NCBI RefSeq assembly: GCF_003097495.1
Contig: NZ_QEOP01000001.1
Coordinates: 496,001 to 560,000 of the forward strand
Length of the DNA stretch: 64,000 bases
Source: Amnibacterium flavum
GTDB lineage: Bacteria; Actinomycetota; Actinomycetes; Actinomycetales; Microbacteriaceae
Direction: 5' to 3'
Part shown: positions 55,388 through 64,000 of the stretch, in pieces
Layout: each line of letters begins with the position of its first letter
Position numbering within the stretch: the first letter of the stretch is position 1
Program-made: the position numbers and the translations under genes
Notes under the pieces: generated by a model
Told to the model about the DNA's origin: nothing
Databases searched by the model: none
What the model saw: only the letters and a program-made list of their open reading frames with translations

Positions 55388-58300
55388 TCAGGCGGCGACG
55401 GGGACGATGGGCGGCTCGGTCCGGTTGCGAGCCCGTCGCCGGAGGTACCAGCGGATGGCGGCGCCGAGCATCCCGAGGACGCCCAGGATCCCCGCTCCAC
55501 CCGCCATCATCTCCTGCGGCTGCGCCACCGGTGCCGGCTCGATCGTCGGAGCCTGGGCGACGTCGAGGGTCGCGGCGTCGACGGAGGAGCCGACCGCGGT
55601 GGGGGCGCCGATCGTCCCGGCCACGATCGAGGTGACGGCGATGCTGCGGGCCGAGCCGGCTGCCGTGGTGGCCGCGGGAACCGCCGCGGTGGCGCTCCCC
55701 GAAGCTCCACGGGACCCGCCCTTGCCGCCGGTCCCGGTCACGGTGCCGATGGTCGAGCCCGTCTTCGTGGTGGGCGCAGCACCGATCGTCGGTTCCTGGA
55801 CCGGGTCCTCGACGATGACACCCCCTCCGCCGGCGGGGGCCGCCGACGCGGTGAGGGCTCCCGTCCACTGGGTCCAGGCGCTGACACCCGTCGCGTTCGC
55901 GGTGCGAACCCGGATCAGGTAGGACTGCCCTTCGACGAGCCCGCCGACGCGGTAGGCGTTCGCGACAGTGGAGGTCGCACCGTTCTCGGTGACCAGCAGA
56001 GAGCCGATGTCCTGCGAGCCCACGCTGCGCCACTCGCCGACCTGGCCGGAGGAGACCGGTGCGATCTGCCAGCCGAGAGCGAGCACGGGGGCGCTGACGG
56101 TCGAGGTGCCCTCGAACGCGGCGAGGATGGAGCCGCGTCCGGTTCCGATCGTGCGGAACACGGGGGCGGCCGGAGCCGACACGGGGGTCGTGTTGGCGCT
56201 GGGGGTCGAGATCGCCCGACCCGAGCCGTTCTCCGCGATCGCGCGGACCTGGTAGGTCGACCCGTTCGTCAGTCCCGACAGCAGGTACCGGTCGCCGACG
56301 AGCGAGGCGCTCACCGTCGTCCAGGCGCCCAGGCTCTGCACCCAGCCGTGGGCGGGGGCGACCGATGCGGCGAGGCGTCCGGCGCTCGGCGGCACCGCGG
56401 ATCCCGTCTGCCCGACGGGTGCCGCCGCGAAGCGGACCTCGGCGACCTGCCAGACGATCGTCGAGGCCGGAGCTCCTGCGGGTGATGCGATCGATGCGGC
56501 GACGGCGATCTGCGCATCGCGCCCGGTGACGCTGCCGAGGACCGGCGCGGCGGGCGCGGAGACGGGCCGGACCGGTGAAGCCGTCGTGGAGAAGCTGATG
56601 CCCCGCGCGTTGACCGCGATGATGCGCACCAGGTAGTCGTGTCCGTCGGTGAGGCCGTCGAGGACGTACCGGCCCGCCGCCGCCTCGGTGACGGTCACGT
56701 CGTGCCAGGGGCCTCCGGCGCTCATGTCCCTGATCTGCCAGCGCGCGTCAGCGGGCTCGCTCGAGCGCCCGGGCGCCTCGGGGAATGCAGCCTCGACCTC
56801 GATCGATCCCGGCAGGGCCCGCACGGAGGCGACCTCCGGCTGAAGGGGGATCCCGAGCGCCGTGAACGCGGTCGAGTAGGTCCAGGCGCTCGCACCGACA
56901 TCGTTGACGGCGCGCACACGCACCGTGTACCTCGTTCCGACGGCGAGGTCGCTGATGGTCGCCGTGCCGTCGACGAGCGACGGGGTCAGGTCCGTCCAGA
57001 CGCCCGCCGCCTCGTCGCTCTCGGACGCCAGCTGCCATTCGAGTCCCTGCAGCGGCGCGCTCGCGGACGAGGTCTGCGACACCTCGAGCGCCACTCGGGC
57101 GTCGTCGAGGGCGGGTTCGCCGAGCGTCGGCGACGACGGCGCTGCGACCGGGGTCGCGGAGCCCGACTGCGCGCTCCAGCCCGACTGTCCGACGTCGTTG
57201 ACCGCGCCGACGCGGAAGCGGTAGTCGGCGCCGTTCTGCAGACCGCTGACGACCCATGCGTCACCGGCGGCCGTGGCGGAGACGGTCGTCCAGGTGTCTC
57301 CGTCATCGGCGGAGACCTGCCAGCGCGCATCGCTGCCGAGGCTCGGTCGTGCGTCCTGCGATGCGAAGTCGACGACGAGGCTCACCGATCCGTCTCCACG
57401 GGTGGCCGACACCACGGTGGGCGTCGACGGCGCACGGATCGCTCGGATCGTCGTCGATTCCGCCCAGGGCCCGGCGCCCACCGCGTTCACCGAGCGCGCG
57501 CGCACCCGGTAGTCGCCACCCGCCGAGAGAGGCGCGAAACTCCATCGTCCGGATTCCGCGCGCCCGGGGTTCACGGAGACCCAGGAAGTGGAGGCGCCGC
57601 CGACGATCGTGGCGATCTGCCACTCGACGGAGTCGACCGGATTCGCCGTTCCCCCGGGGAACGAGGCGGCCAGCTCGAAACCGCCCTCGACGCGAGTGAC
57701 CCTGCCGAATACCGGCATGACGGGCAGGGCGAGGGGACGGACCGTGACGGTGACGTCGGCGCTCGACCCCGCGGCATTCACCGCGTGGGCGCGCAGATCG
57801 ACGGAGCTGCCGTTGGGCAGGCCCGAGAAGGTCCATACCGTTCCGGAACGGGAGGGGGCGGTCGGGATCCAGGTATTCGAGCCCCGCACGGAGTAGGCGA
57901 ACACGAGGGCGCCCGGATCACTCGGCCGCGCGGCCGAGGACGGCACGGCGAGGGTCCACACGGCGCTGGCGTCACCGGCGATCGCGGACACAGTCGTGGG
58001 GGCATCCGGGGCGGCGACGGGCCGAGCCGTGACGGCGGCCGAGCTGAGGTACTCGGTCCCCGTGGCGACGTCGGAGCCTCCCACGGTGCTGACCCGCACG
58101 TCGTAGTCGACCCCGTCGGTCAGTCCGGTGATCAGCGTCTGTCCGACCTCGGAACCCTGGATGTCCGCGCGGGACCAGGCGCCGACGCTGCCGGAGGGAC
58201 GCCACTGGACCCGGTATCCGCCCGGCGACGGCGCGGGGACCGGCGGGGTCCAGCTCACCCGCAGAGATCCGGATCCGGCGGCGACCGCGGAGACACCGGT

Positions 58301-58762
58301 CGGGGCGAGGAAGCCCATCGTCTGCTGCGAGGTCGCACGGACGACCATCGAGGCGTCGTTCCCCCAGATCCGCTCCTCGATGCTGAGGTCGTAGAGCCCG
58401 CTGGGCAGGTCCTGCATCGTGAAGGTGTAGCTGCGGCCGTACTCCGGCGCCAGCGTGATGCTCTGGGCGTAGATCTCGCCCGTGGCCGTGTTCCGGGCGA
58501 TGAACCGGTACTCCCAGCGTCCGGTCTGGCTCGAGGCGAGCGTCACCTGGGCTCGGAAGACGTTCTGGGCGGTCTTGGTGATCGACACCGTGTCGAGCGC
58601 GGCCTGCGCCGACGCGGTCGGCGCGGGCCCGAAGGCGATGGAACCGGCTCCCGCGAGCAGCGCGAGCACCGCGACGACCGCGAGGAGGCGGTGTCGCCCG
58701 GTCCCGGTGCGGGACCCCCGTGCATCGGCGGCGGACGGGGCTGTGCGCAGCCCCCGGGTCAT
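55388..58762 (-). CDS. Large exported FN3-repeat membrane-anchored protein
   Basis: A 1,124-residue surface protein. A signal sequence ([20 protein letters not shown] to TASAQA) is followed by a unique N-terminal domain (about 55-155) and roughly eight fibronectin type III-like modules, recognised by recurring stretches such as [40 protein letters not shown] and [21 protein letters not shown] Gly/Ala/Thr-rich linker precedes a C-terminal helix ([19 protein letters not shown]) and a basic tail; there is no LPXTG-like signal, so it is membrane-anchored. Its ATG overlaps the stop of the upstream surface-protein gene (ATGA), so both are made together. It probably binds partners or ligands outside the cell. 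Confidence 0.85.
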   Translation of the reverse strand: MTRGLRTAPSAADARGSRTGTGRHRLLAVVAVLALLAGAGSIAFGPAPTASAQAALDTVSITKTAQNVFRAQVTLASSQTGRWEYRFIARNTATGEIYAQSITLAPEYGRSYTFTMQDLPSGLYDLSIEERIWGNDASMVVRATSQQTMGFLAPTGVSAVAAGSGSLRVSWTPPVPAPSPGGYRVQWRPSGSVGAWSRADIQGSEVGQTLITGLTDGVDYDVRVSTVGGSDVATGTEYLSSAAVTARPVAAPDAPTTVSAIAGDASAVWTLAVPSSAARPSDPGALVFAYSVRGSNTWIPTAPSRSGTVWTFSGLPNGSSVDLRAHAVNAAGSSADVTVTVRPLALPVMPVFGRVTRVEGGFELAASFPGGTANPVDSVEWQIATIVGGASTSWVSVNPGRAESGRWSFAPLSAGGDYRVRARSVNAVGAGPWAESTTIRAIRAPSTPTVVSATRGDGSVSLVVDFASQDARPSLGSDARWQVSADDGDTWTTVSATAAGDAWVVSGLQNGADYRFRVGAVNDVGQSGWSAQSGSATPVAAPSSPTLGEPALDDARVALEVSQTSSASAPLQGLEWQLASESDEAAGVWTDLTPSLVDGTATISDLAVGTRYTVRVRAVNDVGASAWTYSTAFTALGIPLQPEVASVRALPGSIEVEAAFPEAPGRSSEPADARWQIRDMSAGGPWHDVTVTEAAAGRYVLDGLTDGHDYLVRIIAVNARGISFSTTASPVRPVSAPAAPVLGSVTGRDAQIAVAASIASPAGAPASTIVWQVAEVRFAAAPVGQTGSAVPPSAGRLAASVAPAHGWVQSLGAWTTVSASLVGDRYLLSGLTNGSTYQVRAIAENGSGRAISTPSANTTPVSAPAAPVFRTIGTGRGSILAAFEGTSTVSAPVLALGWQIAPVSSGQVGEWRSVGSQDIGSLLVTENGATSTVANAYRVGGLVEGQSYLIRVRTANATGVSAWTQWTGALTASAAPAGGGGVIVEDPVQEPTIGAAPTTKTGSTIGTVTGTGGKGGSRGASGSATAAVPAATTAAGSARSIAVTSIVAGTIGAPTAVGSSVDAATLDVAQAPTIEPAPVAQPQEMMAGGAGILGVLGMLGAAIRWYLRRRARNRTEPPIVPVAA

Positions 58763-59817
58763 CGGACCCCTCTGAGCACCGTCAGGACATCGCGGACCGT
58801 GTCGGCGAAGCCTCCCTTGGGCAGCGGGGGCAGACCGGCGAGGTCGCGGTCGATGAAGCGGGAGAGGCGGAGGCGGCGGAGGCGACCGTTGACGACGCTG
58901 GCGGCTCCGACCGCAGCACCCGTGGCTGCGGTCGCGCCGACTGTTCCCGCCAGGAGCACGGGAACGGCCTCGTCGCCGCGAAGGGAGAGGAGCTCGTCGA
59001 GCCCGCCGGGCTCCGAGGTGTCGGCCTGGGGTGCAGCGGGGACCGTCGGCTCGGCGACGACCGGCGCAGCGACGGTGATGGGGTACTCGCCCGAGACGGG
59101 GAGCCCGTCGGTGCCGACCGCGGTCAGAACGAGGGCGTCGTCACCGGGTGCGATGTCGTCGGGCAGGGCGAAGGTCGCGTCGATGGCGCCGTCGGCCCCG
59201 ACCGTGCCCGTGGTGAGGACGGCGGAACTCGAGCGGAGGGTCACCTGGTACGGCGAGGAGGCCTGCAGGCCCGAGGCCATGACACGCGCGCTGCCTCCCT
59301 GGATCGCGCCGTCCTCGCGCGGGACGACCGCGAAGGCGACGCTGACCGGCGAGGCGGTCGCGGCGGGCGCCGTCGACGGCGCCGCCGCCTGAGGAACAGG
59401 TGCCGCCTCGGGCGTCACGGCCGGTGCGGGGTCCCCCGCGATGCTCGCCGAGACGGTGACGGAAGAGGATCGGGCGCCGTCGGAGATGGCGGTGACGGTG
59501 GCCGACCACTCGCCGGCCGGAAGTCCGGTGAAGGAGGTGGAGCCCTGTTCGGCTCCGACGGTTCTGGTGTCGGTCGCGCCCCGGGAGTCGCGCCAGGCGA
59601 TCTCGACCTGTGTGACGCCCGGGTCGGTGTACCACTCGACGCGGACGTTGCCGATCCCGTCGGTCGATGCGGTCACGAACGGTTCGGCCGGTGCCGACAC
59701 CGCGAACGCGGGCACGGCGGGGAGCACGGGCAGCAGAACGGGAGCGGCCGCGAGCGCGAGCGCGAAGAGCGCTGCCCCCAACGGTCGCCTCACTGAACCC
59801 TCTGCGGTGCGCGACAT
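58759..59817 (-). CDS. Exported FN3/Ig-like membrane-anchored protein
   Basis: A 352-residue surface protein. The signal peptide (PLGAALFALALAAAPVLLPV to VPAFA) is cleaved before VSAPAEP. One FN3-like module (ITASTDG-like opening EPFVTASTDGIGNVRVEWY to SSVTVSASI) is followed by an Ala/Pro linker and a second Ig-like domain (VSVAFAVVPREDGAIQGGSA to YPITVAAP). A hydrophobic stretch (VLLAGTVGATAATGAAVGAA) then anchors it, with a basic, probably cytoplasmic tail of ~45 residues (NGRLRRLRLSRFIDRDLAGL). It overlaps and is coupled to the 1,124-residue FN3 protein gene, suggesting a two-protein surface complex. Confidence 0.82.
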   Translation of the reverse strand: MSRTAEGSVRRPLGAALFALALAAAPVLLPVLPAVPAFAVSAPAEPFVTASTDGIGNVRVEWYTDPGVTQVEIAWRDSRGATDTRTVGAEQGSTSFTGLPAGEWSATVTAISDGARSSSVTVSASIAGDPAPAVTPEAAPVPQAAAPSTAPAATASPVSVAFAVVPREDGAIQGGSARVMASGLQASSPYQVTLRSSSAVLTTGTVGADGAIDATFALPDDIAPGDDALVLTAVGTDGLPVSGEYPITVAAPVVAEPTVPAAPQADTSEPGGLDELLSLRGDEAVPVLLAGTVGATAATGAAVGAASVVNGRLRRLRLSRFIDRDLAGLPPLPKGGFADTVRDVLTVLRGVR

Positions 59818-59871
59818 GTCCCGACGAATCTACGAAGGATCGTGGCGCCGCACATCCGGGCCGTCTCACGA

Positions 59872-59890
59872 ATGTTCGCAGAGCGAACAT
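59872..59890 (-). terminator. Small perfect hairpin
   Basis: ATGTTCGC-AGA-GCGAACAT lies between the LAATG-protein gene stop (59985) and the start of the next surface gene. It can act as a terminator of the upstream gene. The inverted order of its halves (GTTC...GAAC) argues against a LexA box. Confidence 0.5.
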
Positions 59891-59984
59891 CGGCCGCTCA
59901 CCGGAGCCGTTTTCCCCCTCGGACGGGGTGCAGGAGCCCGAGTCGGGAGTCGTCGGATGTGGGGGAAGCGGAGGCGGGAGTGGG

Positions 59985-61292
59985 TCAGTCGCGCTGGCGC
60001 AGCGCGTTCCGTCGCCTGCTCAGCGCGAAGGCGACGGCGCCGCCGAACAGCAGCAGAGCGGAGGTGCCGAGCGCCTCACCGGGGTCGGCGCCGGTCGCGG
60101 CGAGAACGGCACCGCGCTCGGCACCGCTCGGGGCGCCGGATGTCGGAGCACCGGCGGGCGCAGGGTCGACGGTGCCGGCGAGCACGACCGAAGTCGAGTT
60201 GGCGGGGTTCGCCGCATCGGCGACGGAGAGGGTCGCACTCCATCCCCCGGCAGTGGTCGGGGTTCCGAGCAGGCCACCCGTCGCCCCGAGAGTCAGGCCG
60301 GTCGGCAGAGCACCGGAGCTCACCGACCACACGTAGTCGCCCGTTCCGCCCTCCGCGGGCAGGGTCACGGACAGCGGGACTCCGACGGTCATCACGGACG
60401 GGGGAGTCGCGGAGCTGGTGAGGGCGGCCCGGTAGGTCGTGATCGTGCCCGACAGTGTTCCGATCAGCACCCGATCGTCGGCGCCGACCGCGATCGAGTA
60501 GGAGTCGCTTGCGATGGTCTGCGACGTCGTGACGGCATATCCCGCCGGGCCCGGCCGCGCGACATAGAGGGTCTCGGGGGCGCCGAACGAGCCCAGCGAG
60601 ACCGCGAGGAGTGTTCCATCGGCGCGGAAGGCGACGCCGTACAGCGCGGGCCCCACCGTGACCGTCGACACCGAGTAGGCGGAGCCGGACGGGGAGGGGG
60701 TGAGGATCGTGACGTCCTGCGAGGTCTGATGGGAGATGGCGACGGTGCCGTCGGGGGCCACGGCGACGAAGCGCGGATCGGGCGCTACCGGGACCGATTG
60801 CGCGAGGGTGTAGCCGCCGCCCACCGAGGGCTCGACGATCCGCAGACTGTCGCTGCCGTAATCGGCGACGAAGATGGTTCCGTCTCCGTCGGTCGCCACG
60901 CCGAGAGGCGTCGTCGCCACCGGCACCGAGCTGATGACGGAGAACGCGCCGCCGCTCTCACGGAGGATGTTGATCGAACCCGTCGTGCGGTCGGCCACGA
61001 CGACGTCGCCGTCGGGTTCGAGCGCGACTCCGAACGGATCGTTGCCTGTGTAGGTCGCCGCCAGGGTGTAGCCCGACGGGGCGGCCAGGTATTTCCCCAC
61101 GGTGTTCGACGCGTTGTCGCCGACGATGACCGAGCCGTCGGGCGCGACTGCGAGGCTGCTGACGAATCCACCGACGGTGCCCTCGCCGTAATCGACGTAG
61201 GTGTTCGAGAGTGCGGAAGCGGGCGCCGAGGCTCCGAGAGATGCGACGACGGCGACGGCCGCTCCGATGGTGACCACGATCGCACGGCGCAC
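59985..61292 (-). CDS. LAATG-anchored wall protein with beta-propeller (NHL-like) repeats
   Basis: A 435-residue wall protein. The signal peptide (VRRAIVVTIGAAVAVVASLG to APASA) is cleaved before LSNTY. About seven repeats of the form SLAVAPDGSVIVGDNASNTV, GVALEPDGDVVVADRTTGSI and GVATDGDGTIFVADYGSDSL form a likely NHL/SMP-30-like propeller. A putative-Ig domain (LPAEGGTGDYVWSVSSGALP, TGLTLGATGGLLGTPTTAGG) follows, then an Ala/Pro linker, the sorting signal LAATG, a hydrophobic helix and a basic tail (SRRRNALRQ). The GTG start has GGGAGGGA upstream. It follows hspR on the same strand after 126 bases. Confidence 0.85.
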   Translation of the reverse strand: MRRAIVVTIGAAVAVVASLGASAPASALSNTYVDYGEGTVGGFVSSLAVAPDGSVIVGDNASNTVGKYLAAPSGYTLAATYTGNDPFGVALEPDGDVVVADRTTGSINILRESGGAFSVISSVPVATTPLGVATDGDGTIFVADYGSDSLRIVEPSVGGGYTLAQSVPVAPDPRFVAVAPDGTVAISHQTSQDVTILTPSPSGSAYSVSTVTVGPALYGVAFRADGTLLAVSLGSFGAPETLYVARPGPAGYAVTTSQTIASDSYSIAVGADDRVLIGTLSGTITTYRAALTSSATPPSVMTVGVPLSVTLPAEGGTGDYVWSVSSGALPTGLTLGATGGLLGTPTTAGGWSATLSVADAANPANSTSVVLAGTVDPAPAGAPTSGAPSGAERGAVLAATGADPGEALGTSALLLFGGAVAFALSRRRNALRQRD

Positions 61293-61418
61293 TGGACTTC
61301 CCTCCCCCTCGACGGCCACCGCGATGTGCGGCGGTCCGAACGCGATCGACAGTAACGACGGCGGGGGCACCGGGCGTTGATCCTCGCGGAGAGCCTCCGG
61401 ATCAGCGGCCGAAGAGTG

Positions 61419-61844
61419 TCAGTCCTCGTATCGGGGACGCCAGACGACGACCTGATTGGGCCGCCGGGCGCGCACGCCGGCGCGCATCGAGATGACCTCG
61501 CCCTCGACTCCCGCCGCGAAGACCCGGCGGCCGGGACGCTTGAGGAACTCGTCGGCGAGCGCCGCCTCGAGCTCGCGGACCCGGTTGCGGAGACCCGCGA
61601 CCTCGTTCTCGAGTTCGAGGATGCGACGGATGCCCTCGAGGCTGATGCCGTCGGCGCCGAGCCGGGCGACCTCGCGGAGCTGGACGATGTCGCGCATCGA
61701 GTAGCGGCGGGACTTGCCCGCGGTGCGGCCCGGCGAGACGAGACCGATCCTGTCGTACTGGCGCAGGGTCTGCGGGTGCATGCCCGCGAGTTCGGCCGCT
61801 GCGGCGATCGCGAACAGCGGCGCCGTCGTCACATCCTCTTCCAC
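61419..61844 (-). CDS. hspR: Heat-shock repressor HspR (MerR family)
   Basis: A 141-residue repressor. The MerR-type winged helix reads LFAIAAAAELAGMHPQTLRQ and YDRIGLVSPGRTAGKSRRYS, followed by the coiled-coil (GIRRILELENEVAGLRNRVR). The C-terminal tail has VVVWRP, close to the basic/hydrophobic end needed for DnaK feedback in other HspR proteins. It binds HAIR sites, represses the dnaK operon and clpB, and is released when DnaK is busy with unfolded protein. The gene is the last of dnaK-grpE-dnaJ-hspR and starts at a GTG 9 bases after dnaJ. Confidence 0.96.
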   Translation of the reverse strand: MEEDVTTAPLFAIAAAAELAGMHPQTLRQYDRIGLVSPGRTAGKSRRYSMRDIVQLREVARLGADGISLEGIRRILELENEVAGLRNRVRELEAALADEFLKRPGRRVFAAGVEGEVISMRAGVRARRPNQVVVWRPRYED

Positions 61845-61853
61845 CGTCGACTC

Positions 61854-62876
61854 CTACTCGGTCGCCTTGGCGCGGAAGAGCAGGTCGGCGCGCGGGTCCT
61901 CGGTCGGGCCCGCGGCCTCGAACGCCTTGAGCGCCTCGCGCTGGGCGTCGTTCAGCCGACTCGGGACGGCGACTTCGATGCGGGCGAGCAGGTCGCCGGT
62001 GCCCTTCGAGGTCGAGACGCCGCGGTCCTTGACGCGCAGCACCTTGCCGCTCGAGGTGCCGGGGGCGACCTTCAGCTTGACAGGATCGCCGCCGAGGGTG
62101 GGGACCTGGATCGTCGCGCCGAGAGCCGCCTCGGGGAAGGTCACCGGGACCGTGATGCGGAGGTTGTTGCCGTCTCGCTCGAACACCGGATGCTTGCGCA
62201 CCGAGACGGTGAGGACGAGATCGCCCGGCTCTCCGCCGTCGGGGCTCGGCTCGCCGCGACCGCGGAGCTTGATCTTCTGACCGTCGCTCACGCCCGCGGG
62301 GATCTTGACGTTGATGGGCTTGCCGTCGGCGCCTTGCAGGCGAACGGTGTCGCCCTTCGTGGCGGTGATGAAGTCGACCGTGGTCGTGGCCGAGATGTCG
62401 CGGCCCGGGGTCGGACCACCGAAGCCACGGAAGCCTCCCGAGGTCTGGCCGAAGCCGCCCTGACCGAACCGCCCGCCGCCGCCACCACCGCTGAACATCG
62501 AGAAGATGTCGTCGAAGTCGCCCGAGTTCGCTCCTCCCGGCCGTGCCCCGCCCGGCCGCGCACCGCCGCCGAACATGCCGCCGAAGACATCCTCGAAGCC
62601 GCCGGCCTGGCCCCCGCCGCCCGCGGTGAAGCGGGCTCCGGATCCCATGGCACGCATCTGGTCGTACTCCGCGCGCTGCTGCGAGTCGGAGAGCACCGAG
62701 TAGGCCTCGCTGATCTCCTTGAACTTCGCCTCGGCTGCCGAGTTGCCCGGGTTCGAGTCGGGGTGGAACTGCCGCGCGAGCTTGCGGTACGACTTCTTCA
62801 GAGTCGACTCATCGGCGTCCTTCGAGACGCCGAGGACCTTGTAGAAGTCCTTGTCGAACCAGTCTTGGCTTGCCAA
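61854..62876 (-). CDS. dnaJ: DnaJ co-chaperone without zinc-finger domain
   Basis: A 340-residue J-protein. The J domain (about residues 8-75) has the HPD motif in RKLARQFHPDSNPGN. A long Gly/Phe-rich region follows (FGGGARPGG, GGRFGQGGFGQTSGGFRGFG cut by Pro). The client-binding beta domains (TTVDFITATKGDTVRLQGAD, VRKHPVFERDGNNLRITVPV) are present. The protein has no cysteine at all, so the four CxxCxGxG zinc repeats of type I DnaJ are absent; it is a type II (CbpA-like) co-chaperone although it lies in the dnaK operon. It stimulates DnaK ATPase. Confidence 0.95.
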   Translation of the reverse strand: MASQDWFDKDFYKVLGVSKDADESTLKKSYRKLARQFHPDSNPGNSAAEAKFKEISEAYSVLSDSQQRAEYDQMRAMGSGARFTAGGGGQAGGFEDVFGGMFGGGARPGGARPGGANSGDFDDIFSMFSGGGGGGRFGQGGFGQTSGGFRGFGGPTPGRDISATTTVDFITATKGDTVRLQGADGKPINVKIPAGVSDGQKIKLRGRGEPSPDGGEPGDLVLTVSVRKHPVFERDGNNLRITVPVTFPEAALGATIQVPTLGGDPVKLKVAPGTSSGKVLRVKDRGVSTSKGTGDLLARIEVAVPSRLNDAQREALKAFEAAGPTEDPRADLLFRAKATE

Positions 62877-62923
62877 TGGCGTCCTGAGTGCTTTCTTCGA
62901 GAGTGAGTGTCGTGAGAGGATCG

Positions 62924-62965
62924 GCCGGTAGGAAGCGCGGGTCCACCCGCCTGCTTCCTACCGGC
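62924..62965 (-). other. Long intercistronic hairpin between grpE and dnaJ
   Basis: Outer arms GCCGGTAGGAAGC/GCTTCCTACCGGC pair perfectly over 13 bases, and an inner GCGGGT/ACCCGC stem pairs over 6 more with a 2-base bulge. It lies in the 98-base gap of the operon and may be a partial terminator or processing site that lowers dnaJ-hspR relative to dnaK-grpE. Confidence 0.82.
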
Positions 62966-62974
62966 TCGGTCGAT

Positions 62975-63610
62975 CTATTCGGGGAGGTCGACCACGACGC
63001 GTGCCACCCGGAGGGTCACGTCGCCGATGCTGTATCCGCGCTCGACCACGTCGGCGACGGTTGCGACCGTCACCTCGGGGTTGGGCTTCTGGAAGATCGC
63101 CTCGTGCTGGTTCGGGTCGAACGTCTCGCCGACCTGCCCGAAGGCGACGAGCCCGATGCGCTCGCCGCTCGCACGGAGCTTCTGCGCGATCGTCGTGAAC
63201 GGGCCGCCCTCGACCAGGTCGCCGTGCTTCTCAGCCCTGTCGAGGTCGTCGAGCACGGGAAGGAGGAGCTTGGCGACATCGCCCACCGCGCGGTCGCGTT
63301 CGACCTGGCGGTTCGCCTCGGTGCGCCGACGGTAGTTGGCGTACTCGGCGGTGACCCGCTTGAGGTCGGCGAGGTGCTCGCTCTCGATGTCGGTCGGCAC
63401 GGTGGCCGCTCCGGCGGAGACGTCCTCGAGGAACGACAGGTCGTCCTCGTTCAGTCCGTCGTCGGAGCCACCGGTCGGCGTCTCGATGTCGGGGCCCTCC
63501 ATCGACATGAAGCCGGGCTCGGCGGAAGCCGACTCAGCGGACTCGTCCGCGTCGTCGGCCCCGCCCGAGAGGCCGTGGTCCTTCGGGTCTTTCGGGTCCT
63601 TGGGAACCAT
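62975..63610 (-). CDS. grpE: GrpE nucleotide-exchange factor
   Basis: A 211-residue homodimeric factor that releases ADP from DnaK. An acidic, disordered N-terminus of ~75 residues precedes the long coiled-coil (ADLKRVTAEYANYRRRTEAN) and the four-helix bundle (LLLPVLDDLDRAEKHGDLVE). The C-terminal beta domain has FDPNQHEAIFQKPN and ERGYSIGDVTLRVARVVV, the GrpE signature. It follows dnaK by 11 bases. Confidence 0.96.
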   Translation of the reverse strand: MVPKDPKDPKDHGLSGGADDADESAESASAEPGFMSMEGPDIETPTGGSDDGLNEDDLSFLEDVSAGAATVPTDIESEHLADLKRVTAEYANYRRRTEANRQVERDRAVGDVAKLLLPVLDDLDRAEKHGDLVEGGPFTTIAQKLRASGERIGLVAFGQVGETFDPNQHEAIFQKPNPEVTVATVADVVERGYSIGDVTLRVARVVVDLPE

Positions 63611-63621
63611 GATCCGCCGTC

Positions 63622-64000
63622 CTACTTCTTGGTGTCGTCGTCGTCGTCGACCACTTCGGCGTCGACGATGTCCTCATCGCTCGAACCGCTGTCGGTGGGT
63701 GCGCTCTCGCCCGTGCCCGGCTGTTCCGCCGAGGCCTGGGAGTAGATCGCCTGGCCGAGCTTGGTCTGGCTCTCGGACAGCTTGTCGGCCGCGGCCTTGA
63801 CCGCGTCGTCGTCCTCGCCGGCGAGAGCCGACTTGAGGGAGTCGACGTCGGCCTGGACCTCGGACTTGACGTCGGCGGGGAGCTTGTCCTCGTTGTCCTT
63901 GATCAGCTTCTCGATCGAGTAGACGAGCTGCTCGGCACTGTTGCGGACCTCGGCGGCCTCGCGGCGGCGCTTGTCCTCCGCTGCGTGCTCCTCGGCCTCG
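63622..64000 (-). CDS. dnaK: Chaperone DnaK, C-terminal part (gene runs off the window)
   Basis: Only the last ~125 residues are inside the window; the gene continues beyond base 64000. The minus-strand translation ends in the acidic tail DAEVVDDDDDTKK, typical of DnaK. Before it lies the helical lid (EEHAAEDKRRREAAEVRNSA, AEQLVYSIEKLIKDNEDKLP, LSESQTKLGQAIYSQ). It is the first gene of dnaK-grpE-dnaJ-hspR; its promoter and HAIR sites are outside the window. Confidence 0.95.
   Translation of the reverse strand, partial: EAEEHAAEDKRRREAAEVRNSAEQLVYSIEKLIKDNEDKLPADVKSEVQADVDSLKSALAGEDDDAVKAAADKLSESQTKLGQAIYSQASAEQPGTGESAPTDSGSSDEDIVDAEVVDDDDDTKK

Noticed and set aside
56639-59392. 917-codon plus-strand open frame across the FN3 genes
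   Set aside because: Arg/Gly-rich shadow that spans two coupled minus-strand genes.
59872-59890. ATGTTCGC-AGA-GCGAACAT as a LexA/SOS box
   Set aside because: SOS boxes read GAAC...GTTC; here the order is reversed and the gene context is surface proteins, so it is better taken as a hairpin.

Overview
This 64 kb window is high-GC chromosomal DNA from an actinobacterium, most likely a member of Microbacteriaceae. The support is the GC-rich coding, frequent GTG/TTG starts, LAXTG sorting signals, a HspR/HAIR heat-shock circuit, a class Ib nrdHIEF operon, a clpS-DUF2017 pair, a DUF6421 gene and housekeeping proteins of actinobacterial type. The genus cannot be fixed from the sequence alone. No rRNA, tRNA, CRISPR array, transposase or prophage gene was seen; genes are dense, often with 4-base ATGA/GTGA overlaps.

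Layout. 0.1-10 kb: oxidoreductases, a HAD phosphatase, a CsoR copper sensor with its operator, pyrE with a septum-formation-like membrane protein, exonuclease III, and a TetR/MFS divergent pair with twin operators. 10-15 kb: a metallo-hydrolase-like protein, a parS-like palindrome, a lipoprotein esterase, a 59-bp palindromic repeat family and nrdHIEF. 15.3-21.5 kb: a probable non-alpha poly-amino-acid (epsilon-polylysine type) locus made of an Sfp-type phosphopantetheinyl transferase, an M1 zinc peptidase and a Pls-type synthetase. 22-27 kb: a benzoylformate-decarboxylase-like enzyme, an AEC permease and a LuxR-type TPR regulator. 27-35.5 kb: a LAETG wall protein, then a LacI-controlled sugar ABC transporter with a GH130-type enzyme and a secreted hydrolase.

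35.8-50 kb: DUF6421, an Imm5-like protein, a MarR/oxidoreductase divergent pair with three operators, zwf, two MFS carriers, tandem hairpin repeats, a ygiC/ygiB-like operon, an aldolase and a HxlR regulator. 50-61.3 kb: surface proteins (a second and a third LAXTG protein and two FN3-like membrane-anchored proteins) surrounding clpB, clpS and DUF2017. 61.4-64 kb: the end of the dnaK-grpE-dnaJ-hspR operon; the clpB promoter carries the matching HAIR operator.

Together the genes suggest a free-living or plant/soil-associated bacterium with oligosaccharide uptake, a decorated cell wall, several small-molecule efflux/detoxification switches and one secondary-metabolite locus. The Pls locus is the most interesting system here.
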